Of a stretch of DNA of 64,000 nucleotides, positions 27,938 to 36,795 are shown in pieces (the stretch's first letter is position 1; each line of letters opens with the position of its first letter). This DNA comes from Shewanella marinintestina (GTDB taxonomy: Bacteria > Pseudomonadota > Gammaproteobacteria > Enterobacterales > Shewanellaceae), in contig NZ_JAKILC010000005.1 of NCBI RefSeq assembly GCF_023283845.1, forward strand, positions 124,001 to 188,000. Reading direction: 5' to 3'. Under the pieces are notes generated by a model. It saw nothing but the letters and a program-made list of their open reading frames with translations, was not told the DNA's origin and searched no databases. The position numbers were made by a program, and so were the translations under genes.

Positions 27938-29098
27938 TTAGTTTTCAATCCAAGAACGGTTGTAGTCGATACTCATGCAATGCTTTACATGTTCAGTGAG
28001 TTGCAGTGGTGCGAAGGTATCAACCATCACTGCATATTCATAAGTTTCAGTTTTGCCTATAGACGCTTCAGTGCGACCAGGTTGCGGTCCGTGTGGCACA
28101 CCTTTTTGATGTAATGTCATATAGCCAGCTTCAATACCTGTGCGACTCATAAAGTCGCCATCGACGTAATAAAGCACTTCGTCGCTGTCGATATTGTTAT
28201 GGTAATAAGGCGCGGGGATTGACTGTGGGTGGAAGTCGTAGGGGCGAGGTACGAAGTTACAAATAACAAAGTTATGTGCTGTAAATACTAAGTGATCTGA
28301 TGGCGGTAAATGAATTTTCCCCACCTTAGGCGCATATTCTTGAATATTGAATGCCCATGGATATACACAGCCATCCCATCCGACTAGATCAAATGGGTGC
28401 CACTCTAGTGAAGTTTGTTGGTATTTATCGCCAAATTTGCAAACTAATGGAAACTCGCCTTGCTCTACAATGGCATCTTCTAATACGGGCGTGCGGATAT
28501 CGCGTTCGCAATAGGGAGCTGACTCAAGCATTTGGCCATATTCGTTTCGGAAATGCTTTGGTACTTCGACCATGCTTGATGATTCAACCACAAACAGGCG
28601 TACGTTTGCGTAATCATCAAACTTTAATTGATAAATGGTGCCACGGGGAATAATAAGGTAATCCCACTTCTTTACAGCGAGGGCGCCGTATTCACTATAA
28701 AGTGTACCTTGACCTTCATGAACAAAAATGACTTCATCTGCGTAGGCGTTACGGTAGAATTCGTTAGTGTCTTCAGTCACATTCGCTGTGTACATCGCCA
28801 CATCGTTATTAAAGAAAATTTTATTACGGCTATTGAAGAAGTTACCTTTACAATCGGCTTTCTTAGTATCGAGCTTATAGTTTTGTACCAACGAGTCTTG
28901 CCATACTTCTCCATGAGAGAGACTATAAGGACTCACTGATAGTGCCTTTGTCGGCATATTATGGTGATACTTATTTGAATAAATATTTGAAAATCCATGA
29001 GTTGAAAACAACTCTTCACGATACAGTTCACCATTGTCTTTTTTAAATGTGATATGTCGCTTTGTCGGAATATTTCCTTGCTTCACATAAAATGGCAT
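27938..29098 (-). CDS. hmgA: Homogentisate 1,2-dioxygenase
   Basis: A 386-aa ring-cleaving dioxygenase that opens homogentisate to maleylacetoacetate. The cupin-fold landmarks are FVHEGQGTLYSEYG, DYLIIPRGTIYQLKF, the iron-site region around RPYDFHPQSIPAPYYHNN, DEVLYYVDGDFMSR and TLHQKGVPHGPQPG. ATG at 29098 follows AAGGA; twenty upstream codons in frame look non-coding. It is the first gene of the tyrosine operon and diverges from a LysR gene. A candidate operator lies in the shared 155-bp region. The later pathway enzymes (maiA, fahA) are not in this window. Confidence 0.95.
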   Translation of the reverse strand: MPFYVKQGNIPTKRHITFKKDNGELYREELFSTHGFSNIYSNKYHHNMPTKALSVSPYSLSHGEVWQDSLVQNYKLDTKKADCKGNFFNSRNKIFFNNDVAMYTANVTEDTNEFYRNAYADEVIFVHEGQGTLYSEYGALAVKKWDYLIIPRGTIYQLKFDDYANVRLFVVESSSMVEVPKHFRNEYGQMLESAPYCERDIRTPVLEDAIVEQGEFPLVCKFGDKYQQTSLEWHPFDLVGWDGCVYPWAFNIQEYAPKVGKIHLPPSDHLVFTAHNFVICNFVPRPYDFHPQSIPAPYYHNNIDSDEVLYYVDGDFMSRTGIEAGYMTLHQKGVPHGPQPGRTEASIGKTETYEYAVMVDTFAPLQLTEHVKHCMSIDYNRSWIEN

Positions 29099-29206
29099 AT
29101 TCGCTTTCCTTCGTTGTACTCGGGCACGTATTTCAGTGTAAATGTGATCTATCTTCAATTTAGTTGCTTAAACAAACAAAAAAAAGAATAATAATTGCTA
29201 TGACAT

Positions 29207-29223
29207 CATCTAAAAAATAGATG
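29207..29223. promoter_or_regulatory. Candidate LysR operator between hmgA and the LysR gene
   Basis: A perfect inverted repeat CATCTA-AAAAA-TAGATG that contains the T-N11-A geometry of LysR-type binding sites. It lies 31 bp before the regulator's start and 109 bp before hmgA, suitable for both autoregulation and control of the tyrosine operon. The assignment is inferred from geometry and position. Confidence 0.6.
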
Positions 29224-29253
29224 GTAATTTCAGCTTTACGCTAGGGAAGCATT

Positions 29254-30165
29254 ATGCGGATTGATGTTGATGCATTTAAAGTATTGCAGATATTAGTGGA
29301 AGAGGGCAGCTTTGCTAAGGCTGCGGAGCGTTTACATAAGGCGCAGTCCGCGGTGAGCTATCAAGTGAAAAAGCTCGAGCAGCACCTTGGTGTAAACCTT
29401 TTTTGTCGCGACCAATATCGTGCGGAGTTAACTCCTGAGGGGAAAGTTATTCTGGCGGAAGGCCAAAGGTTACTGCAATACCTTGCTAACATTGAACATT
29501 TAGCCAGCAAGTTTAGTGAAGGCTGGGAACCAAAGTTAGAGTTGGTGATTGATGATGCTTTGCCGATGAAGCCTATTATGCGCGCGCTAAAACGTCTGAC
29601 CGAGCTACAAATTCCGACTAAAGTGCAGCTTAACATGGAGTTTCTAGGTGGCGTCCAAGAAAGATTTGAACGCGATAGTGCAGACTTAATGCTAGTAAAG
29701 GATTATCGCACAGGTCCAAGTTATCGACCTCAGGCATTACCAGAGATTACTAGTGTTTTAGTGGTCGCTGCAGATCACCCGTTAGCGACAGAGAAGCAAT
29801 TGAGCCTATTTGAGTTGCAGCGGCATGTAGAATTGACGATTGAAGATTCATCAATCAATAAGCATTACCGAGATGAAATGCAGTTTGGTGGAGATAAGGT
29901 ATTTTATCTGTCAGGCTTTGTAATGAAAAAGAATGCGCTATTAATGGGGCTGGGGTTTGGCTGGATGCCCGACTTTTTAATTGAAGCTGAACTAAAAAGC
30001 GGTGAACTTGTTGAAGTCGACTTTATGGGAGGCAATCGTTATAGCTTTACTCCACAGCTAGTTTCAACCATGGAAAGACCGCTTGGGCGTGCAGGTCGTT
30101 TGTTTACCGATCTTATCATGGAAGAGTTTAACGCAGAGTTGAACTCTACAATGGATACTAGATAG
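29254..30165 (+). CDS. LysR-family transcriptional regulator, likely regulator of tyrosine catabolism
   Basis: A 303-aa LysR protein. The winged helix-turn-helix is at residues 5-62 (LQILVEEGSFAKAAERLHKA, AVSYQVKKLEQHLGVNLFCR). A linker helix and an effector-binding domain follow (about 90-295), including SVLVVAADHPLA and KKNALLMGLGFGWMPD. It diverges from hmgA-hpd and has an inverted repeat in its promoter, so control of that operon is the natural inference. The effector (perhaps homogentisate or hydroxyphenylpyruvate) cannot be read from sequence. Confidence 0.87.
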   Translation: MRIDVDAFKVLQILVEEGSFAKAAERLHKAQSAVSYQVKKLEQHLGVNLFCRDQYRAELTPEGKVILAEGQRLLQYLANIEHLASKFSEGWEPKLELVIDDALPMKPIMRALKRLTELQIPTKVQLNMEFLGGVQERFERDSADLMLVKDYRTGPSYRPQALPEITSVLVVAADHPLATEKQLSLFELQRHVELTIEDSSINKHYRDEMQFGGDKVFYLSGFVMKKNALLMGLGFGWMPDFLIEAELKSGELVEVDFMGGNRYSFTPQLVSTMERPLGRAGRLFTDLIMEEFNAELNSTMDTR

Positions 30166-30323
30166 TTAACCGCTATATGTTACTCGCAAATTGATATAGG
30201 TAACGAGAACCCATATTTAACGCGCCAATATCTCCAATGAAGCGGCTGCTAACTAATATCTGTTACCTGTGATCAAGCTAGGTACGGGATCTTCTAGCTG
30301 TTTTTTGATACTAAACTGCGAGG

Positions 30324-30674
30324 CTAATTATTCTTAACTAAGATATTGATGATCTCTCGTGTTTTGTGATTGATTTTAATCGGAGTATTATCGATATCAA
30401 TGACGATATTGCCATTCTTATCTATAGGCGAGTTAATTTTTCCTCGAGAGTAAAGCTCATCACTTAGCCTATCTCCTCGTTTTAGTTTCTTTTGCCAGCC
30501 AGGTGGTAAGGGCTCTCCATGAGCTGCTTTTTTTTGTAAGCCGTAAGGTAGTTCTTTGGCTGGTTTGCCTTGGCCTTTATCATGTTTATCATTTTTTGCG
30601 TATGCACCGATGGCTAAAAAACTACTGCTAAGCAATGATACAAAGAATATTCGTGTTAAATAAGTCTGTCTCAT
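30324..30674 (-). CDS. Small exported basic protein, RcnB/CigR-like
   Basis: A 116-aa protein with a signal peptide ending near AIGAYA, a charged linker (KNDKHDKGQGKPAKELPYGL) and the repeated LPxGWQKKLxRGDxL pattern. It ends in a beta-rich segment. The LPPGWQKK element occurs in RcnB-family periplasmic proteins and CigR-type proteins. Function here is unknown; metal homeostasis is known only for RcnB itself. ATG at 30674 begins the signal peptide. It is isolated between the LysR gene and a 500-bp region without confirmed genes. Confidence 0.68.
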   Translation of the reverse strand: MRQTYLTRIFFVSLLSSSFLAIGAYAKNDKHDKGQGKPAKELPYGLQKKAAHGEPLPPGWQKKLKRGDRLSDELYSRGKINSPIDKNGNIVIDIDNTPIKINHKTREIINILVKNN

Positions 30675-30857
30675 AACGTTAACTTTTGCGAATGAACCTT
30701 GTGACAAGTATAGGGCATATTTTTTGTCCACAGTCTCAGGTTCTGTCTTTGTAAAGTTGGTGTCACCGTGAGAGCATCATACTCGTGGCAAGAAGAGATA
30801 ATGGACATTAGTGGCTTTGATCTGTGAGTACATATCGCATTTTGCAAACCTAGATGC

Positions 30858-30883
30858 AAAGCACATTGTTAATGTGCTTTTTA
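30858..30883 (+). terminator. Orphan intrinsic terminator; possible small RNA upstream
   Basis: A ten-bp stem AAAGCACATT (30858-30867) / AATGTGCTTT (30871-30880) with 3-nt loop and following T-run, oriented on the plus strand. No plus-strand gene lies between 30675 and 30858, so it would end an unannotated transcript. The rest of the region to 31183 shows only AT-rich sequence with no confident ORF. Confidence 0.55.
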
Positions 30884-31183
30884 CCTTGGTATTCATTGTT
30901 ATTTGATGCCTCAATCTCGGTGAGTTTTTATTAAATATTGCATTTTGTAGGTAAAAATCATTTTGGTACATACGGTCATAACAGTCTTACTCTGGAGGTT
31001 AACGTATTTAATTTGTTTTATTACAGTGATTTATAACAGAAGCGAACGTTAAGTTTGTGTTCAGCTTGTCTCCATTAGACTAGCTCCATTAATAATTGGT
31101 ACGTGCAATGCATAGCAAGCATGTATACGACTAGTGAGTTAATCACAAGTGCATGTCGGTACTGATTTGAATGGAGATTTACA

Positions 31184-31543
31184 ATGAACAAGAATACTTC
31201 AAAAGGTTACACGCCAAATTTGTACGCTAAATATGCCAGTGATCTGAAACTCGATAACCAAAATGTATCGGATATGCGCCTACAAGAGTTTGTCACTGAC
31301 TTAGATCGTTGCGGTATGCTTCTTGATGAGTTCGAATGGGATGAATGGTATCAAAATAGCCATATGGTTGATCGCCCTGAATACATTGGTGATGCGTCTA
31401 TTTATGAATGTCAGTTGTTATTAACCGCCATGTCTCGAATTGACCGTTTTAGCCCCGGTATACTAAGTAATATGCGCCGGCAAGGTGTGCTTCTTGCAAT
31501 TATTGAACGTTTTCAAATATTGCATTATAAACAAGTTGGTTAA
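31184..31543 (+). CDS. DUF6508-like small protein
   Basis: A 119-aa soluble, acidic protein preceded by a good ribosome binding site (GGAG, 8-nt spacing). The C-terminal part, CQLLLTAMSRIDRFSPGILS followed by GVLLAIIERF, resembles the DUF6508 pattern in which a short RF(S/C)xG motif is followed by a helix with LLxxLxRL. The N-terminal half contains LDRCGMLLDEFEWDEWY. No catalytic motif is evident. Family assignment is from memory and moderate at best. Confidence 0.6.
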   Translation: MNKNTSKGYTPNLYAKYASDLKLDNQNVSDMRLQEFVTDLDRCGMLLDEFEWDEWYQNSHMVDRPEYIGDASIYECQLLLTAMSRIDRFSPGILSNMRRQGVLLAIIERFQILHYKQVG

Positions 31544-31714
31544 AGGCTCTGTTATTGGATCTTAGCTTAATGGCTTATGTACTATCGCTAATATTGCCAC
31601 TGAAGGTATTAAGGCTTATTTGGCTTTATTGACTAATTTTAAAGCGTTTACAAATTCAGCCGTAGCAATGATGTTTATAGGGCTGCTAGTTAGCAGCGAA
31701 CAATGTATAGAAAT

Positions 31715-31745
31715 AAAAAGAGCTGCAAATATGCAGCTCTTTTTA
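31715..31745. terminator. Bidirectional terminator downstream of the cytochrome c peroxidase gene
   Basis: The stem AAAAAGAGCTGCA / TGCAGCTCTTTTT has a very short loop and T-runs both ways. It lies 19 bp past the minus-strand peroxidase stop. Confidence 0.87.
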
Positions 31746-31763
31746 TTTTTCAATACAAATCGA

Positions 31764-32756
31764 TCAATCTGCGAAAGGTACTGGGCGAGGTGTGTTTTTA
31801 TTAGATGGTGGCAAAATTGGTAACACAATTTGTGGTTGCTCACCTGTCAAAGAGTTTAAGAATGCGACCATCTCTTTAACTTCTTTGTTTGAAAGCTTTT
31901 GACCCAATTGAATATCAGCCATGGTATTTACCGCTTCTTCTAAATCCCACACGCTACCATCATGGAAGTACGGGTAGGTCAGTTCGATATTACGCAATGT
32001 TGGCACTTTAAAGACAAACTTGTCGGCTTCTTTGCCTGTTACGCCTTTTCTGCCTTCCGCTGGGTTGTTGGTGTGGAATGGTTTGACTAGGCCCATCTTC
32101 ATGTACATGGTGCCACCAACAGCAGGACCGTTATGGCAGCTCACACAACCTTTATCTTTAAATAATTGGTAGCCAGCTTTCGCTTGTTCGGTAATAGCCG
32201 CTTTGTCGCCTTGAAGGTATAAGTCAAAAGGTGCGTTAGGGGTTACCAAGGTCTTTTCGAACTCAGCAATAGCATCAGTGATCATATCTATGTTGATCTC
32301 TTTTGAGTTATAAACATCGGCAAAACGAGCTTGGTAAGCAGGCATTGAACGTACTGTATCGACAGCAAGATCGTGAGTGAAGCCCATTTCTTTAGGGTTA
32401 GCAATAGGTCCAGCGGCTTGTTCTTTTAGATCCTTAGCGCGACCGTCCCAAAATTGTGCTAGACCATATTCAGCGTTAAGCACGGTTGGTGAGTTAATTG
32501 GACCTTGTTGCCAGTTATGGCCAATAGAGGTCGGTAGCGCATCAACACCACCAGTTGAAATGTTGTGGCAAGAGTTACATGAAATAAAGCCCGATTTCGA
32601 CAATCTTGGTTCGAAGAATAGCATCTTACCAAGCTCAACCTTTTCGGGATTAGTGATAACGGCTGCAGGAATGATTTCGATAGGTTCGTTAGACGCGTTA
32701 GCACCAATTGATAAAGTAGAAAGCAGAGCAATGGAGATTACATTAAGCTTATTCAT
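31764..32756 (-). CDS. ccpA: Di-haem cytochrome c peroxidase
   Basis: A 330-aa periplasmic peroxidase reducing hydrogen peroxide to water with electrons from small c-type cytochromes. A signal peptide ends at ANA. Two covalent haem motifs are present: CNSCH (residues 60-64) for the N-terminal haem and CVSCH near residue 207 for the electron-transferring haem. LGKMLFFEPRLSKSG, GLAQFWDGRAKDLKEQA, NPKEMGF and FKVPTLRNIELTYPYFHDGS are family signatures. It ends before a strong terminator. I looked for an FNR/EtrA-type site in the 270-bp upstream region and saw none that was convincing. Confidence 0.94.
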   Translation of the reverse strand: MNKLNVISIALLSTLSIGANASNEPIEIIPAAVITNPEKVELGKMLFFEPRLSKSGFISCNSCHNISTGGVDALPTSIGHNWQQGPINSPTVLNAEYGLAQFWDGRAKDLKEQAAGPIANPKEMGFTHDLAVDTVRSMPAYQARFADVYNSKEINIDMITDAIAEFEKTLVTPNAPFDLYLQGDKAAITEQAKAGYQLFKDKGCVSCHNGPAVGGTMYMKMGLVKPFHTNNPAEGRKGVTGKEADKFVFKVPTLRNIELTYPYFHDGSVWDLEEAVNTMADIQLGQKLSNKEVKEMVAFLNSLTGEQPQIVLPILPPSNKNTPRPVPFAD

Positions 32757-33025
32757 AATAGCCTCAACTAAACATTATATTTTATAGGGTTAAATCAATG
32801 CAGCAATAATAGAGAGGTTTAGGAATATAAGATAACGCTTTGTTTCGATTAGGACTATCGTGGATTTGGATTAATTAAATGAGAGCTATATCGCAGACTT
32901 ACTACCTAATGATAGGTAGGGTGGCAGTTAAGTTTGTTAGGCTGGGTGTTGAACTTTGCACTTTATTGAGGATAACTCTGTAAAGGCGATTCATAGACTC
33001 GATATAAGATAAACTTTAAAGACAA

Positions 33026-33253
33026 CTACTTTTTATTTAGTTTGCGCATAAGTATTTTTCGGTCAAGCCAGCGAGCGGTTTTATTCATATGAGCTTGACT
33101 TTTCTTTAGCCAATGACGGGCCCAAGTGTACTCTAAACTTAACACTGCAAGGCCAATGGGCAGTAGCAACCAAGCCGGGCCTGGAAGAATAATTAATGCG
33201 GCGCCTAGTATTGTTAGGCTACCCCCAATTATTGTTATTAGTAGTTTCCGCAT
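33026..33253 (-). CDS. PGPGW-motif small membrane protein
   Basis: A 75-aa protein with two hydrophobic segments (LLITIIGGSLTILGAALIIL and WLLLPIGLAVLSLEY) joined by the PGPAW motif that defines the PGPGW family. A basic C-terminal helix (RHWLKKSQAHMNKTARWLDR) follows. Homologues are sometimes called tellurite-resistance proteins without experimental support, and the function is unknown. A clear GGAG precedes the ATG. It is transcribed toward the peroxidase gene but lies 270 bp from it. Confidence 0.82.
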   Translation of the reverse strand: MRKLLITIIGGSLTILGAALIILPGPAWLLLPIGLAVLSLEYTWARHWLKKSQAHMNKTARWLDRKILMRKLNKK

Positions 33254-33329
33254 ATTATCTCCTTTATCTATTTCATTACCCTAGATAAGCAAGGGTTTGA
33301 ACCCTGTGCAAAAGCCTGTTCGAGAGGCA

Positions 33330-33415
33330 AATTTCTAACTTGTTCTATTTAAACCAAATGTTATTTAATTAACTTACATGTTTAATTGGTTGATAGAAAT
33401 TTCATGTTAGAAATT
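33330..33415. repeat. Nested inverted repeats in a 535-bp gene-free region
   Basis: Between 33254 and 33788 I find no supportable gene. Outer arms AATTTCTAAC (33330-33339) and GTTAGAAATT (33406-33415) enclose inner arms AACCAA (33352-33357) and TTGGTT (33386-33391), so the segment could fold as one nested structure. A smaller hairpin AACGCC/GGCGTT lies at 33669-33689. The region is AT-rich, so chance is a real alternative. Confidence 0.4.
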
Positions 33416-33788
33416 AGCTTATTCAGAGTTACTTACCAGTGTAAATCAAAGTCGGTCGGTAAGTTTGACTTAATTGTAACAAGGACTAACAAGAAGAAAG
33501 GGGCTTGCTGATATCGGCGATAATGACTCATCATTTCACCTCAATTTACGCATTGAAGCGACCAATCAACTTATCAATTTAACATCTATTGATAAAACTT
33601 TTGCTTTGCATTACTGCGATCCAATTTTAGTTAACATATGCTGAAAGCTACTTATGCGATTTTTCGTAAACGCCCGCGATTTTGGCGTTATTAGCGAGGT
33701 TGACTAAAATCTTCTGTAGGTACATTAAATATAGATTGACTGGTATGAATTTAATAAAGAGATATTTTCTACTGCAGGCATTAAGCAC

Positions 33789-34580
33789 GTGTTAGCCCAA
33801 GCTATTGTTTGCTATAGATATGGTGTTTATAGAAGACAGTTGTTAATCAAGGGACTTAAGTTTTTATGTGCCTTTTGTGTACTGAGTTTTTCATCAGTAA
33901 TAAATGCTGAAACACTTTATTTAACCTCGCTGCATTGGCCTCCTTATTCTGGAGGACAGTTAAAAAATCAAGGCGCATATATCGCCGTTGCTCGCGCGGC
34001 TCTTGAAGCCGTTGGGCACACGTTGGTTGTCGATTTTTATCCTTGGAGCCGAGCTGTGAGGATGGCCTCAAGAAATGACTCAAAATACCTTGGTTACTTA
34101 CCTGAATATGCCTATCCAACAGAAAAGTTCCTGTTCTCTGACTCAATGGGCCGCAGTGCTTTAGGCCTCGTAGAGCAAAAATCTCACCCTATTAGCTGGA
34201 CGCAGCAGAGTGATTTAAATCATTACACGATTGGCGTAGTGCAAGATTATATCAATACATCAGAATTTGATGCCATGGTGACACAGGGAACACAGCCTTT
34301 TGAAGCTGTTGCTTCGGATCTTCATAATATTAATAAAGTGGGTACCGGACGTATTGATGCCGCGATTATTGATGAACATGTGCTAGCTTATATTTTGGCT
34401 CAGCCAAATATGAAACACTTAAAAGGTAAACTTCAATTAAATAAGAAACGTTTAACTTACAAAGAGCTTTTTGTCGCTTTTAAGAATAATGAGGCAGGTC
34501 GCAAATGGCGTGAACGTTTTAATCAGGGCTTAGCAAAAATTGATGTACAAAAGATAGTCGCAGATAACATGGATAAATAG
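33789..34580 (+). CDS. Periplasmic solute-binding protein (family 3-like), orphan
   Basis: About 263 aa. After a basic N-terminus comes a signal peptide (LCAFCVLSFSSVINA), then the SBP_bac_3-type start ETLYLTSLHWPPYSGG. AYIAVARAALEAVGHTLVVD, RAVRMA, FLFSDSMG and VGTGRIDAAIIDEHV are the usual binding-protein landmarks. No permease or ATPase gene is near, as is common for Shewanella proteins of this class, whose ligands are mostly unknown. The GTG at 33789 gives a long n-region; a TTG at 33840 would give a more normal signal peptide, so the start is uncertain. Confidence 0.78.
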   Translation: MLAQAIVCYRYGVYRRQLLIKGLKFLCAFCVLSFSSVINAETLYLTSLHWPPYSGGQLKNQGAYIAVARAALEAVGHTLVVDFYPWSRAVRMASRNDSKYLGYLPEYAYPTEKFLFSDSMGRSALGLVEQKSHPISWTQQSDLNHYTIGVVQDYINTSEFDAMVTQGTQPFEAVASDLHNINKVGTGRIDAAIIDEHVLAYILAQPNMKHLKGKLQLNKKRLTYKELFVAFKNNEAGRKWRERFNQGLAKIDVQKIVADNMDK

Positions 34581-34723
34581 TTGATTTTGATGAGTGGTAA
34601 TACTTGAATTAACTAATTTATCTGATACTCATTACCAACGATGCCTAGGTTAATAAAAACAACAAATACGATTAGCACTAACATAAAGGTGGATTTTCTA
34701 AGTGCTAATCGCTTAAGTAAAGA

Positions 34724-35131
34724 TTAGGCTTTTGCGACTACAGTCTGGCCTATCGGGGTTAAACTTAAGATAGCAAGTTTTAAATGCTGTAAAGCAAAGG
34801 GGATCCCGATAATCGTAACCGCACATGCTAGGGCATGCGCAATATGACCAATTGCAAGCCAAATACCAAACAATAAGAACCAGATGATATTACCTACCAT
34901 GCCAAATGCACCTGTACCTAAATCATTGTTACCAGTTAATGCTCGGCGGTTCATTGAATCTTGACCAAAAGGCCAAAATGCCATTTCACCAATAACGAAA
35001 CAAGCACGGCCAAAAGGAATGCCTATTATGCTAATAAAGCACAGCAGACCTGCTAACCACCAAGCTAAGCCCATAACAAAGCCACCCAAAATAAACCAAG
35101 CAATATTAAACACTAAACGTAATACAGCCAT
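34724..35131 (-). CDS. yccF: YccF domain-containing membrane protein
   Basis: A 135-aa inner-membrane protein with two copies of the YccF repeat. The first is around FNIAWFILGGFVMGLAWWLAG and IIGIPFGRACF; the second is NIIWFLLFGIWLAIGHIAHA with IIGIPFALQHLKLA. AFWPFG after the first repeat is also typical. No biochemical role is established for the family. The gene stands alone with a GGAG-like site before its ATG. The 345 bp to the next gene (35132-35476) hold nothing I can name. Confidence 0.87.
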   Translation of the reverse strand: MAVLRLVFNIAWFILGGFVMGLAWWLAGLLCFISIIGIPFGRACFVIGEMAFWPFGQDSMNRRALTGNNDLGTGAFGMVGNIIWFLLFGIWLAIGHIAHALACAVTIIGIPFALQHLKLAILSLTPIGQTVVAKA

Positions 35132-35476
35132 TTAAGGCTCCTTTTTCTCTTCTTGCCACTACGGCAACTGCTATTAGTGCTTGCGATTTTTGTGCCAAGT
35201 AGAACCGCGTGATACTCAAGGGGTTCATAGAGTGCTGTCAAAAATGAGTTAGCACTTTTTACTAATTATTAGCGATATTACTCATTATCCTTTAATCATA
35301 GTTAATTTATTCGAGCCACAGAGAGCCAGGCTAAGCTTAAGTCAATCGGTGATAAAATATGTGCTTATGGCGGTTGACTCACATCTTTGAGATTTCGATA
35401 TCGCTTCGATGTGATTACAATAGCGCTAATAATAGTTATTTAAGCGATCATTGATCCAGCGCTAAGTGAGCAGCTT

Positions 35477-36397
35477 GTGTTTGTAAATTCCCCTGTTGAG
35501 AGTATTGAGTTTAACGGTAGGCATATTTTCGTTAAACGTGATGATTTATTAAGTGAGACTTTTTCGGGTAATAAAGCCCGTAAATTTGCTTATTTTCTTG
35601 AAAATGAGTTCCCAGGTAAATCCGTTTTGATTGGCCATGGCTCTCCCGTGGCTAATTCACTGTACTCTATGTCTGCGTTAGCAAAATTAAAAGGTGTACA
35701 ACTTGAGTTTTATGTCGACCATATAGCAGAACAAGTTATTAATTCTACTGTTGGTAACTATGCTGCGGCGGTAGTCAATGGCGCAAATATCATTGATATT
35801 TCGAAAATGGCCGACAGGCAAGAACGCAGTGTTATTGAGTATATTGAGCAAAAAGTACTACCGGAGCGAGACGATTGTTTGTTTGTACCAGAAGGTGGTC
35901 GCTGTGAGTACGCGCGATATGGCGTACATCATTTAGCACAAGAGATCATAACTTGGTCTCAAGCGCATAATTTGCTTCAGTTGTCAGTTTTTTTGCCATC
36001 AGGTACCGGTACAACGGCGGTGTTTTTGAATGAATATTTTGTACAGCATGCACCGGGTATCCAAGTTTTTACCTGCGCTTGCGTTGGTGACCGTCAGTAT
36101 TTGAAGCAACAGTTTAACCTGCTTGTAAGCGATGCTAGTATGCATCCGCATATTGTTGAACTCGACAAAAAGTATCACTTTGGTAAGTTGTATCGTCCTT
36201 TTTACGATATGTATTACAAGCTTTTGATGACTGGGATTGAGTTTGAGTTACTCTATGATCCATTAGGTTGGATGTGTGTTGAAAAGCTACTGGATAGTGG
36301 GTTAAAGCAACCAATGCTTTATATTCATCAAGGTGGGTTATTAGGTAACGCGACTATGCTGCCTAGGTATCAGCGAAAATATGATAGAGCGCTTTAA
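35477..36397 (+). CDS. PLP-dependent enzyme, ACC deaminase/D-cysteine desulfhydrase-like
   Basis: A 306-aa fold-type II PLP protein. The VKRDDLLSETFSGNKARKFA segment has the D-cysteine desulfhydrase/ACC deaminase pattern, with the Schiff-base Lys in SGNKARK. VPEGGRCEYARYGVHHLAQE and LPSGTGTTAVFL (phosphate-binding Gly-rich loop) follow, then a C-terminal IHQGGLLGN. Most likely it desulfurates D-cysteine or deaminates a related amino acid; the deaminase-specific residues cannot be judged here. Start is GTG with a weak ribosome site. A structured non-coding stretch follows. Confidence 0.82.
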   Translation: MFVNSPVESIEFNGRHIFVKRDDLLSETFSGNKARKFAYFLENEFPGKSVLIGHGSPVANSLYSMSALAKLKGVQLEFYVDHIAEQVINSTVGNYAAAVVNGANIIDISKMADRQERSVIEYIEQKVLPERDDCLFVPEGGRCEYARYGVHHLAQEIITWSQAHNLLQLSVFLPSGTGTTAVFLNEYFVQHAPGIQVFTCACVGDRQYLKQQFNLLVSDASMHPHIVELDKKYHFGKLYRPFYDMYYKLLMTGIEFELLYDPLGWMCVEKLLDSGLKQPMLYIHQGGLLGNATMLPRYQRKYDRAL

Positions 36398-36451
36398 CGA
36401 CAGTTCAGGAATTTATGTTGGTAAAAGGAATATTAAAACTGATATTGATTC

Positions 36452-36590
36452 CATTTGGTTAGGCTGGATACCGACTAAGGGTACGGCCTAAACCAAATGA
36501 ATGCGACTAAATAGCTGAGTAGATGTTTCAGTCCTATTCGTTTGCCTATGAAGACAAACATTCGATACGGGTGAGAGGAGGTGTATCGAA
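36452..36590. repeat. Two long hairpins in the gap after the PLP enzyme gene
   Basis: Hairpin 1 spans 36452-36499: arms CATTTGGTT / AACCAAATG, continued inward by AGGC/GCCT and TACC/GGTA around a short loop. Hairpin 2 spans 36561-36590: perfect arms TTCGATAC / GTATCGAA. Neither is followed by a T-run. The block lies between the convergent stops of the PLP enzyme gene and the 57-aa gene, so it could be a shared 3' structure, a small repeat element or a structured RNA. Confidence 0.55.
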
Positions 36591-36621
36591 GAGTCAGATA
36601 TTGCGTATATAAATAATTAGC

Positions 36622-36795
36622 TTACTTGTTGCTAGAAAGTAACCATTTCATAAAGTTAAGCGCTTCAATACGCTTCGAAAAGGTTTGTTTGTTTTTGCCT
36701 TGACTGTCGGTAAAGGCTATTGATGTTTTGTTGACTGAAATTGAGTCTACTGGGAAGTTAACGGTAATTTCGTGTCCATTTACTAGGTATGACAT
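36622..36795 (-). CDS. Very short conserved-looking gene (57 aa)
   Basis: A 57-codon frame with ATG at 36795 behind a near-perfect AAGGAGTG site (7-8 nt spacing), which is the main reason to call it. The product starts MSYLVNGHEITVNFPVDSIS, continues with a charged NKTSIAFTDSQGKNKQTFSK segment, and ends in a helix with NFMKWLLSSNK. It is soluble, with no signal peptide or cysteine. I do not recognise a family. It converges on the PLP enzyme gene across the hairpin block. Confidence 0.7.
   Translation of the reverse strand: MSYLVNGHEITVNFPVDSISVNKTSIAFTDSQGKNKQTFSKRIEALNFMKWLLSSNK

Noticed and set aside
32757..32980. FNR/EtrA box before ccpA
   Set aside because: I looked for TTGAT-N4-ATCAA-type symmetry and found only scattered half-sites.
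33290..33325. tRNA T-arm-like GGTTTGAACCC sequence
   Set aside because: No acceptor stem, D-arm or anticodon arm around it; it is a simple AGGGTT/AACCCT hairpin.
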